NCBI GenBank assembly: GCA_017559885.1
Contig: JAFYQN010000024.1
Coordinates: 1-5,060 of the forward strand
Direction of reading: 5' to 3'
Origin: Clostridia bacterium
GTDB lineage: Bacteria > Bacillota > Clostridia > Oscillospirales > Acutalibacteraceae
DNA: 5,060 nucleotides
In this document: positions 1 to 5,060 of the stretch, piece after piece
Layout of the letters: every line of letters starts with the position of its first letter
How positions within the stretch are numbered: position 1 is the first letter of the stretch
The notes under the pieces: model-generated
Seen by the model: only the letters and a program-made list of their open reading frames with translations
Databases searched by the model: none
Told to the model about the DNA's origin: nothing
Position numbers and translations under genes: made by a program

Positions 1-1211
1 TTCATATCCTTAAGAGGTATGTGCTGTCCTTTAAAGTCGGACTGCACTTTAAATTCAAGCGCTTCTACACTACCATCCATAAGCTTGTACATATTCTCTA
101 CGTTACTACCAAGAGTGTTTTGTAGCGCGCGAGCATAGCTTGTAACTACGTCGGATACCGCCTTTTTAGGTGAAACTATGCAATCAAGTCCCAACTTTTC
201 AGCCATTGCCGATAACTCGTTTCGATTAACCTTTGCCACAACACGAGGTACATTTTGTGACTGGGCAAAAATTGAAATAAGAATATTTTCTTCATCCATT
301 CCCGTAAGCGCAACAAAAGCGTCTACCGAGGTTATTCCTTCTTCCATCAATACTTCCTGTTCGGCTCCGTCGCCATTTATAATAACCGCATCGGGAAGTT
401 CTTCGGCAAATTGGTTGCATCTATTAACATCCTTATCGATAATAGTGACCTCCGAACCCGAACGCAAAAGCATTTTTGCAAGATAATAACTTGTTGTTGT
501 CGCTCCCAAAATCATCACTTTTTTTGATTGTTTTTTTGCAAGTCCCAACAATTTAAGCAATTTTTGAATTTCGGTAAAGTTGGCGGTAAGACAAATATGG
601 TCGCCGCATTTAAGAACAAAATTACCGTCAGGAATATAAACCTCATCTCCACGTTTTACAACCGAAATCAAGAAGTTTAGATTGTACTTTTTACGCAGGT
701 CGATAAGACTCATTCCGTCAAGGTGCGAACCCTCTTTTAGTAACAACTCAATCATTGAAAAATTGCGTCTTGAAAAGGTTTCAATATTTATTGCGGCAGG
801 TAATTTTAATACGTTAAAAATTTCTAAAGCCGCCAAAAACTCAGGGTTAATAGTCAACGACAAATCAAGATATTGTTTTACCTGACCCATTCGTTTATCG
901 TTAAACTCAGGGTTGCGAACGCGCGCGACTGTGTATGATGCTCCCATTTTTTTTGCAATAAAGCAAATAAGCATATTTATTTCATCGGAATTGGTAACCG
1001 AAATAAGCAAATCGGCCTTTGACACTTCGGCTTCGGCAAGCGTGTCGTTATCGACCGCGTTGCCGCAAACACACATTACGTCATAGATGTTGCTAACATC
1101 ATCTATAACCTTTTGATCACGGTCCACAACAGTAATATCATGTCCTTCGCTCTCAAGATTTTCTATCAAAGTTGCGCCTATCTTTCCGCATCCTACAATA
1201 ATTATTTTCAC
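1..1211 (-). CDS. trkA: Trk system potassium uptake regulatory subunit TrkA (3' end beyond the window)
   Basis: TrkA is a cytoplasmic, NAD(H)/nucleotide-binding subunit that sits under the TrkH/TrkG membrane channel and gates K+ uptake. I translated the minus strand from a GTG at 1211. It stays open to base 1, giving 403 residues. The family is usually about 450-460 residues, so roughly 50 C-terminal residues are missing. Domains in order: a first Rossmann (RCK_N) domain with GCGKIG at residues 7-12 and the acidic D30 that ends strand beta-2; a TrkA-type segment with VTNSDEINM and VARVRNPEF; a first RCK_C domain around 140-220 (GMSLIDLRKKYNL, then YIPDGNFVLKCGDHI); a second Rossmann domain starting near 231 with D259; and the start of the second RCK_C. 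In the second Rossmann domain the glycine motif is weakened to GATTTS (236-241). The two N/C domain pairs distinguish TrkA from the shorter KtrA. GTG is chosen because GGGGTG lies 5 nt upstream and the Rossmann strand begins immediately. A promoter for this gene is visible upstream. A trkH partner would be expected nearby but is not in the window. Confidence 0.95.
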   Translation of the reverse strand, partial: MKIIIVGCGKIGATLIENLESEGHDITVVDRDQKVIDDVSNIYDVMCVCGNAVDNDTLAEAEVSKADLLISVTNSDEINMLICFIAKKMGASYTVARVRNPEFNDKRMGQVKQYLDLSLTINPEFLAALEIFNVLKLPAAINIETFSRRNFSMIELLLKEGSHLDGMSLIDLRKKYNLNFLISVVKRGDEVYIPDGNFVLKCGDHICLTANFTEIQKLLKLLGLAKKQSKKVMILGATTTSYYLAKMLLRSGSEVTIIDKDVNRCNQFAEELPDAVIINGDGAEQEVLMEEGITSVDAFVALTGMDEENILISIFAQSQNVPRVVAKVNRNELSAMAEKLGLDCIVSPKKAVSDVVTSYARALQNTLGSNVENMYKLMDGSVEALEFKVQSDFKGQHIPLKDM

Positions 1212-1216
1212 AAAAA

Positions 1217-1222
1217 CACCCC
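1217..1222 (-). promoter_or_regulatory. Ribosome binding site of trkA
   Basis: On the minus strand GGGGTG ends 5 nt before the GTG at 1211. It matches the GAGGTG part of the consensus Shine-Dalgarno with one change. This supports the GTG start, since no ATG or TTG in frame is as well placed. Confidence 0.7.
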
Positions 1223-1244
1223 GTTTGGAATATGTTATTATTTG

Positions 1245-1273
1245 ATTATACTACACCGCGCTTATTTTTTCCA
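1245..1273 (-). promoter_or_regulatory. Probable sigma-A promoter of trkA
   Basis: Reading the minus strand, a perfect -10 TATAAT (1250-1245) is preceded after 17 bp by TGGAAA (1273-1268), which matches 4 of 6 bases of the -35 consensus TTGACA. The predicted transcription start is near 1238, giving a 5' leader of about 27 nt before the GTG. The -35 box is imperfect, so the promoter is probably of moderate strength. It lies back to back with the promoter of the plus-strand gene. Confidence 0.65.
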
Positions 1274-1286
1274 CTACTTTTTTACA

Positions 1287-1315
1287 TTGACATAAATTAA
1301 TATCACGTATATAAT
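1287..1315 (+). promoter_or_regulatory. Perfect-consensus sigma-A promoter of the LCP gene
   Basis: TTGACA at 1287-1292 and TATAAT at 1310-1315 are separated by exactly 17 bp. This is a full match to the vegetative (sigma-A/sigma-70) consensus with optimal spacing. Transcription should begin near 1322, leaving a leader of about 27 nt before the ATG at 1349. I see no convincing operator or riboswitch in this short leader, so constitutive expression is the simplest reading. Confidence 0.88.
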
Positions 1316-1339
1316 ACTTATCGTTAAATCATAAACGTT

Positions 1340-1348
1340 GGTGGTAAT
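1340..1348 (+). promoter_or_regulatory. Ribosome binding site of the LCP gene
   Basis: GGTGGTAAT directly precedes the ATG at 1349. It matches GGAGGTGAT, the 3'-shifted part of the full Shine-Dalgarno, at 7 of 9 positions. The GG-GG core sits about 4-5 nt before the start, a little closer than for the other genes here. It is a fair but not strong site. Confidence 0.55.
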
Positions 1349-2359
1349 ATGAAAAAAACTAAGAAGATTTTTACAATAATACTATGCGTAGTATTAGCAA
1401 TGATTTTAGCTTTGGTTGGTACGTTTTTTACTGTATCACTTATTGGTAAATCACAATTTCATAAAGATGACACGCACATTTCTACCGACGCGGTAGATAT
1501 AGAGGATGACGATACCATAACCTATAACGGCAAAAAATACAAACTAAATAAAAATATTGTTAGTATTTTGGTTATGGGTATTGACAGAGATAATGTTAAC
1601 CAAAATTTAGGTAGTGGTAAAAATGGTCAAGCGGACGTTATATTTGTAGCGACAATTGACACAAAAACAAAAAAAGCGTGCATTATACCTATTTCACGCG
1701 AAACAATGACCGAGGTTAATCTTTACACTTCAGACGGTAAGTTTGCAGGAACAAAAAAAGAACAAATATGTCTTGCATACGCTTACGGAAATTCTACCGA
1801 AGAAAGCAGTAAAAACGTGTTAACTTCCGTAAAGCGAATTCTTTACGGAATAAATATTAATTCTTACGTCACAATGGAAATGAAGGGCGTAGAAAAACTT
1901 ACTGACTTGGTAGGTGGTGTAGAAGTAACCAGTCTTGAAAACATACCTTCAACTAAATTAACTGTAAACAAAGGACAAAAGGTTAAATTAAACGGTTCTC
2001 AAGCCCGCATCTACATTCAATACCGCGGTGACGATACCGAAGCCAACGCTCGCCGTATGCAACGACAAAAACAGTTTTTATCGGCGCTTATGAATAAAAC
2101 GGGAAATGCAATTTTAAAAGATTTTTCAAACCTTGCAAAATTTTATAACGCTATGTCCCCTTATTTTTCAAGCAACGTTTCATTTGCGCAAATAACGTAT
2201 ATATCACAAAACTGCCTAAGTTCAAACTTTGGCGACTCGCTTGAATATAAATCTATTGAAGGCACGCTTACCCAAGGTGAAAACTGGGTGGAATTTTATG
2301 CTGATGAAGAATCAACGTTGCAAACCGTAATAGACGTCTTCTATGTACCTGTAGATTAA
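1349..2359 (+). CDS. LytR-CpsA-Psr (LCP) family cell-envelope ligase/regulator protein, membrane-anchored
   Basis: LCP proteins are extracytoplasmic, membrane-tethered enzymes that transfer glycopolymers (wall teichoic acid, capsule or similar) from polyprenyl-pyrophosphate carriers to peptidoglycan. The 336-residue protein has a short basic N-terminus (MKKTKK), one transmembrane helix at about 7-33, a polar linker rich in Asp/Glu at 39-55, and then the LCP domain at about 68-250. Visible motifs are ILVMGIDR (73-80), a QAD element with D96 followed by a strand, IPISRET with R117 (113-119), the helix leading to LVGGVEV (187-193), NGSQARIYIQYR (215-226), and a basic NARRMQRQKQF run (233-243) containing R235, R236, R239 and Q240. 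These match the family's phosphate- and lipid-binding Asp/Arg positions. In place of the common RSDT and PRDT motifs it has QAD and SRET, which I recall as a Clostridia-type variant. The tail (about 251-336) has no recognised domain. The gene has its own promoter and terminator and is probably monocistronic. Its polymer substrate is unknown, so I give no symbol. Confidence 0.9.
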   Translation: MKKTKKIFTIILCVVLAMILALVGTFFTVSLIGKSQFHKDDTHISTDAVDIEDDDTITYNGKKYKLNKNIVSILVMGIDRDNVNQNLGSGKNGQADVIFVATIDTKTKKACIIPISRETMTEVNLYTSDGKFAGTKKEQICLAYAYGNSTEESSKNVLTSVKRILYGININSYVTMEMKGVEKLTDLVGGVEVTSLENIPSTKLTVNKGQKVKLNGSQARIYIQYRGDDTEANARRMQRQKQFLSALMNKTGNAILKDFSNLAKFYNAMSPYFSSNVSFAQITYISQNCLSSNFGDSLEYKSIEGTLTQGENWVEFYADEESTLQTVIDVFYVPVD

Positions 2360-2363
2360 CAAC

Positions 2364-2398
2364 AAAAAACCAATCGCAAATTTGCGATTGGTTTTTTT
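2364..2398. terminator. Bidirectional rho-independent terminator between convergent genes
   Basis: The 22-nt perfect palindrome at 2370-2391 can form a 9-bp stem (CCAATCGCA with TGCGATTGG) and an AATT loop. It is flanked by six A (2364-2369) and seven T (2392-2398), so either strand's transcript gets a hairpin followed by a U run. It begins 4 nt after the LCP stop codon and ends just before the stop codon (2400-2402) of the opposing oxidoreductase gene. It therefore fits as the shared terminator of both. Confidence 0.93.
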
Positions 2399-2399
2399 A

Positions 2400-3419
2400 T
2401 TACTTTTTAAACGGATTATCATTATTGTCATAAATCTGACAGATAATATTTTGAATTTTAAGCGCTTCCTTGCCTGAAATCTCAAGTTCTTCCTCGCCTT
2501 TTACCGCGTTAAAGAACTGTCTGATTTGCACTGCGTGTTGGAAACCCCAGTAATCCTTACCGCCTGTGTATTTAAACATATCTTCAGGATTGTTTGATGC
2601 GGTCTCTACAGTGCCGTCATTATATCTAACTGTTGCCTGATCATAAGAGAAGGTTGCCTTACCGTTTTCGCAGAGCAAACGTATCTCAATTGGGTCATCG
2701 CAAAGGTAGTTGTTCATTGCAAAGAATGAAAGCAACGCGCCGTTTTCGTACTTAATAAGTCCTTCGCCGGTATCCTCTACCACCATAATTTCGTGGTTAC
2801 GGTTGTGGAGTGTTGACTGCACCTCAACCGGTTTGCTACCTATCATCCAGTTGGCAAGGTCGATTGAGTGGATAGCTTGGTCAATAATAACGCCGCCGCC
2901 CTCTTTATCCCAAGTGCCTTTCCAATCGGAGTGGTCGTAGTAATTATCAGGACGATACCAAGTAAGTGTTGTTCTGCCGCATTTTACAGGGCCCAATTTA
3001 CCATCCAACACACGCTGTTTTACAAGTTGTGATGGAGCGTTGTAACGGCACTGAAAAATAACGCCGTAAAGCACACCGCATTCCTCGGCAGTTTCTACTG
3101 CGCGAACTGCGTCTTCATACTTAATACTCATTGGCTTTTCGCTTAGTACGTTTATGCCCGCTTTGAAAGCGTCAATTGCAACAGGCACGTGCAAATAGTG
3201 TGGCAAGCAAATGTTTACAGCGTCGAGTTTTTCACAAGCAAACATCTCTTTATAGTCGGTGTACACCTTGCCGCCATATTTTTGTGATGCGGCAATAGCG
3301 CGGTCTTCTTTTATGTCGCAAACTGCTACGAGTTCAACGTCATCAAAAGCATTTATAGAATCAAGATGCATAACCGAAATGTTACCGCAACCTATTACTG
3401 CTACTCTTAGTTTTTCCAT
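2400..3419 (-). CDS. Gfo/Idh/MocA family NAD(P)-dependent oxidoreductase (last gene of the operon)
   Basis: This is a 339-residue enzyme of the family that includes glucose-fructose oxidoreductase, inositol 2-dehydrogenase and many sugar 3-dehydrogenases. It oxidises or reduces a hydroxyl on a sugar or cyclitol in the cytoplasm. The N-terminal Rossmann domain (about 4-125) has GCGNIS at 10-15 in place of the usual GxGxxG/A, D35 at the end of beta-2 (which favours NAD over NADP), and the family EKP signature at 94-96, whose Lys is catalytic. The C-terminal alpha/beta domain (about 130-335) has WKGTWDKEGGGVIIDQAIHSIDL (split here as W166-G176 and V177-L188), in which D180 and H184 form the family's D-x3-H catalytic pair. 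Length is normal. The ATG is preceded by TGAGGA, which overlaps the upstream gene's stop codon, and the intergenic gap is only 7 nt. It is a paralogue of the gene just upstream. The substrate is not determinable from the sequence. Confidence 0.92.
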   Translation of the reverse strand: MEKLRVAVIGCGNISVMHLDSINAFDDVELVAVCDIKEDRAIAASQKYGGKVYTDYKEMFACEKLDAVNICLPHYLHVPVAIDAFKAGINVLSEKPMSIKYEDAVRAVETAEECGVLYGVIFQCRYNAPSQLVKQRVLDGKLGPVKCGRTTLTWYRPDNYYDHSDWKGTWDKEGGGVIIDQAIHSIDLANWMIGSKPVEVQSTLHNRNHEIMVVEDTGEGLIKYENGALLSFFAMNNYLCDDPIEIRLLCENGKATFSYDQATVRYNDGTVETASNNPEDMFKYTGGKDYWGFQHAVQIRQFFNAVKGEEELEISGKEALKIQNIICQIYDNNDNPFKK

Positions 3420-3423
3420 AGTG

Positions 3424-3429
3424 TCCTCA
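3424..3429 (-). promoter_or_regulatory. Ribosome binding site overlapping the upstream stop codon
   Basis: On the minus strand TGAGGA contains the TGA stop of the preceding oxidoreductase gene (3429-3427). Its GAGGA core ends 4 nt before the ATG at 3419. The overlap suggests translational coupling between the two paralogues. Confidence 0.75.
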
Positions 3430-4371
3430 CAGATTGTTAAGTATGTCTATAACTGTTTCAAGTTCTTCAGGTTTTACTTTGCTAGCCGCTTTGTTATTCT
3501 TTACACATTCGGTAAAGTAGATAATCTCTTCGGCATAGGCGCCGCTCTTTGGTAAATTGATTTCGCCTGTGTCGCCTGTTGCAGCTTCTTCAAGACTTAC
3601 AACGTTGCCGCCGCGTTCATATATCTTTAGACCCTGTCCCTCGTTTGAAAGAATAGCGTCTTCAAACTGGAAGCGGAAACCTGCTGTAAATGGATATGGA
3701 CTAGCGTACCATGACGATTCAGCATTTACAAAGAAATCGCCAAAATCGTATGTTACGTTTATGTAATCCTGGTCAGGCTTCTTGCTACGGAAAGACTTAA
3801 CATCCTTTGGCGCGCCAAAAGCGTAAACCAAATAGTCCAAATCGTGGATGTGAAGGTCGTATGGCACAAAACCGCTACGCTTCTCATCAAACATCCAGTT
3901 ATCCCAGCTCCAAGCAGGGAAAGCGCTAAGGCGCTTCATATTACCGGAAAGCAATTTGCCGTATTTGCCGCTTTCGTAAACGCTCTTTACAAACTCGTAC
4001 TCTCGCCAAAAACGGATAACGTGCGCTACCATAAACTTAACATTATTTTTCTCTGCCACGTCATATACACGCTTAACGTCTTCGCGCTTTAGAGAAATCG
4101 GCTTTTCACACAATACATTAATACCCTTTTCCATTGCTTTGATAGAATAATCAGCGTGTAAATATGTAGGCAAACAAATGTCAAGAATGTCAAGTTTTTC
4201 GTTTGCGAGCATATCATCAAAATCAGTATAATGCTTTATATCGGGGTATTTTTCCATCTGCTCGGGTCTAATATCACAAAGCGCAACAAGTTCTACTCCC
4301 TCAAGATTTAACCATGCAGGAATATGCGCGCCGCTAATACCGCCAACGCCAATCAAACCAACCTTTAACAT
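3427..4371 (-). CDS. Gfo/Idh/MocA family NAD(P)-dependent oxidoreductase (middle gene of the operon)
   Basis: This is a 314-residue cytoplasmic dehydrogenase of the Gfo/Idh/MocA family, expected to act on a sugar, cyclitol or glycoside hydroxyl. The Rossmann domain (about 1-120) carries GVGGIS at 8-13, D33 after beta-2 and EKP at 89-91. The C-terminal domain carries YDLHIHDLDY at 171-180, where D172 and H176 fit the catalytic D-x3-H spacing. An aromatic loop before it (FPAWSWDNWMF, 151-161) probably lines the substrate pocket. I chose the ATG at 4371. An in-frame ATG at 4395 would add eight residues (MRFTEDKT), overlap the upstream gene by 20 bases and lack a good binding site, while GGAGG lies 8 nt before 4371. 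It starts 4 nt after the TIM-barrel gene's stop and ends 7 nt before its paralogue. The N-terminal halves of the two paralogues are close to half identical, but the C-terminal halves differ, so substrates or roles probably differ. Confidence 0.91.
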   Translation of the reverse strand: MLKVGLIGVGGISGAHIPAWLNLEGVELVALCDIRPEQMEKYPDIKHYTDFDDMLANEKLDILDICLPTYLHADYSIKAMEKGINVLCEKPISLKREDVKRVYDVAEKNNVKFMVAHVIRFWREYEFVKSVYESGKYGKLLSGNMKRLSAFPAWSWDNWMFDEKRSGFVPYDLHIHDLDYLVYAFGAPKDVKSFRSKKPDQDYINVTYDFGDFFVNAESSWYASPYPFTAGFRFQFEDAILSNEGQGLKIYERGGNVVSLEEAATGDTGEINLPKSGAYAEEIIYFTECVKNNKAASKVKPEELETVIDILNNL

Positions 4372-4375
4372 AGTT

Positions 4376-5060
4376 TTATCCTCCGTAAACCTCATTGATA
4401 ATTTCTGTTAGATAGTCTCTTGCGTGAATGATATCAGGCTGTTGTTGCTCATTCCAAATTTCGCGTTCGATGGTAACGTAACCATCATATTCGAGCTCTT
4501 TAAGTTTCTTAAAGAGCGCCTTAAAGTCAACCTTACCGTCACCAACACGTGTCTCTGCGCCAAGTGAATGACCGTTTGTTGGGTAGAAACCATCTTTTGC
4601 ATGGATGTTACGAACATATTTACCAAATACGTCCAAAGCGTCAACAGGGTTTGCTCTACCATAAAGGATGAGGTTTGCTGTGTCAAGGTTGATACCGAGG
4701 TTATCCATATTAACCTTTTCAAAGCAACGCATCATTGTAACAGGTGTTTCCTGACCTGTTTCGAAAAGCAACCACTGATCATTTTTCTTTAGGTGACCTG
4801 CAACACTTCTTACTGCAATGCAGAAAGGAGCAAACTGTGGGTCATTTGGATTTTCGGGGATGAAACCCATATGTGTAATAACGTCGGTAACACCGAGTTT
4901 CTTTGCCCAGTCAGCGCCATCGCAAAGCTCTTTTACACGCATTGCGCGGTATTCAGGCGGTACGAGACCGAGGGTCAACTGACCATCATAAAAATCCCAA
5001 ACAACAGGACCTGACCAACCGCACCAGAAAGCAGAAATTGTAACACCGTATTTTTCGCAA
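4376..5060 (-). CDS. Sugar phosphate isomerase/epimerase-like TIM-barrel protein (5' end beyond the window)
   Basis: This belongs to the xylose-isomerase-like / AP endonuclease family 2 superfamily (COG1082 type), whose members are metal-dependent isomerases, epimerases, dehydratases or lyases acting on sugars and inositol derivatives. The frame is open from the right edge (first full codon at 5059) to the TAA at 4378-4376, giving 227 residues. Related proteins are about 270-300, so some 50 N-terminal residues lie outside. In visible-fragment numbering, the metal-ligand candidates of this fold are E100 (LFETGQE, strand beta-4 type), D126 (INLDTAN), H153 (NIHAKDG) and E198 (VTIEREI). H63 in THMGF, and the GDGKVDF loop at 173-179, are also typical. 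The start CEKYGVTISAFWCGWSGP continues the fold without a break. It is first of the three visible operon genes, 4 nt from the next. IolE/IolI-like, tagatose epimerase-like and 3-keto-glycoside lyase roles are all possible. Confidence 0.88.
   Translation of the reverse strand, partial: CEKYGVTISAFWCGWSGPVVWDFYDGQLTLGLVPPEYRAMRVKELCDGADWAKKLGVTDVITHMGFIPENPNDPQFAPFCIAVRSVAGHLKKNDQWLLFETGQETPVTMMRCFEKVNMDNLGINLDTANLILYGRANPVDALDVFGKYVRNIHAKDGFYPTNGHSLGAETRVGDGKVDFKALFKKLKELEYDGYVTIEREIWNEQQQPDIIHARDYLTEIINEVYGG
4380..4384 (-). promoter_or_regulatory. Ribosome binding site deciding the start of the middle oxidoreductase
   Basis: GGAGG on the minus strand lies inside the last two codons (GGA GGA) of the upstream TIM-barrel gene, with 8 nt between it and the ATG at 4371. 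It is the strongest Shine-Dalgarno in the window. It fixes the start at 4371 and rules against the longer reading from 4395. Confidence 0.85.

Noticed and set aside
57..64. AAGCGCTT, resembling the core of a CcpA catabolite (cre) operator; it recurs at 2460-2467.
   Set aside because: Both copies lie inside coding sequence and simply encode Glu-Ala-Leu (GAA GCG CTT on the minus strand). Neither is near a promoter and the flanks do not complete a cre site.
178..1295. Plus-strand open frames within the trkA region (178-486, 682-885, 1113-1295).
   Set aside because: They lie antisense to a clearly conserved trkA reading frame, show no recognisable domain and lack good binding sites.
1212..1348. 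Possible riboswitch, small RNA or operator in the divergent gap.
   Set aside because: At 137 bases with two promoters and two leaders of about 27 nt, there is no room for a structured riboswitch, and no convincing inverted repeat is visible.
4376..4978. TIM-barrel gene starting at a TTG at 4978 (200 residues).
   Set aside because: The frame continues open to the window edge, the upstream residues (ISAFWCGWSGP) read as part of the fold, and 200 residues is too short for this family. The TTG is an internal Leu codon.
2710..5014. Plus-strand open frames opposite the three operon genes (for example 2710-2940, 3259-3555, 3557-3766, 3844-4092, 4568-4792, 4793-5014), and the minus-strand frame 4408-4722 in a second frame of the TIM-barrel gene.
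   Set aside because: All overlap strongly supported conserved genes in other frames, and their translations have low-complexity or unfamily-like composition. They are shadow frames.
1..5060. CRISPR array, insertion sequence, tRNA/rRNA gene or phage signature.
   Set aside because: I found no regularly spaced repeats, terminal inverted repeats, transposase, tRNA-like fold or phage protein. All of the sequence is accounted for by conserved genes and short regulatory gaps.

Overview
The window looks like part of a Bacillota (Firmicutes) chromosome, probably an anaerobic, gut-type Clostridia. The reasons are AT-rich DNA, a perfect sigma-A promoter (TTGACA, 17 bp, TATAAT), GGAGG-type ribosome binding sites, a LytR-CpsA-Psr wall enzyme typical of Gram-positive bacteria, and catabolic genes of the Gfo/Idh/MocA and xylose-isomerase-like families that are abundant in gut Clostridia. 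Species or family cannot be named from the sequence alone. Coding density is very high, and the longest gap between genes is 137 bases.

Layout. (1) Bases 1-1211, minus strand: trkA, the NAD-binding regulatory subunit of a Trk potassium channel. It lacks its C-terminal end because it runs off the left edge. (2) Bases 1212-1348: a divergent promoter region serving trkA leftward and the next gene rightward. (3) Bases 1349-2359, plus strand: a membrane-anchored LytR-CpsA-Psr (LCP) protein, apparently a single-gene transcript with its own promoter and terminator. (4) Bases 2364-2398: a perfectly palindromic A-stem-T terminator that can serve both converging transcripts. (5) Bases 2400-5060, minus strand: three tightly packed genes of one operon whose promoter lies beyond the right edge. 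In transcription order they are a sugar phosphate isomerase/epimerase-like TIM barrel (5' end missing), then two paralogous Gfo/Idh/MocA NAD(P)-dependent oxidoreductases.

How they fit together. trkA and the LCP gene are housekeeping envelope and ion-homeostasis functions and are not obviously linked to the operon. The operon couples two sugar dehydrogenase-type enzymes to a metal-dependent TIM-barrel isomerase, lyase or epimerase. That combination is used to oxidise, rearrange and cleave sugars, inositols or glycosides, often through 3-keto intermediates. The substrate cannot be read from this window. I see no CRISPR, mobile element, RNA gene or clear new system. The most interesting open question is the substrate of the three-gene operon.
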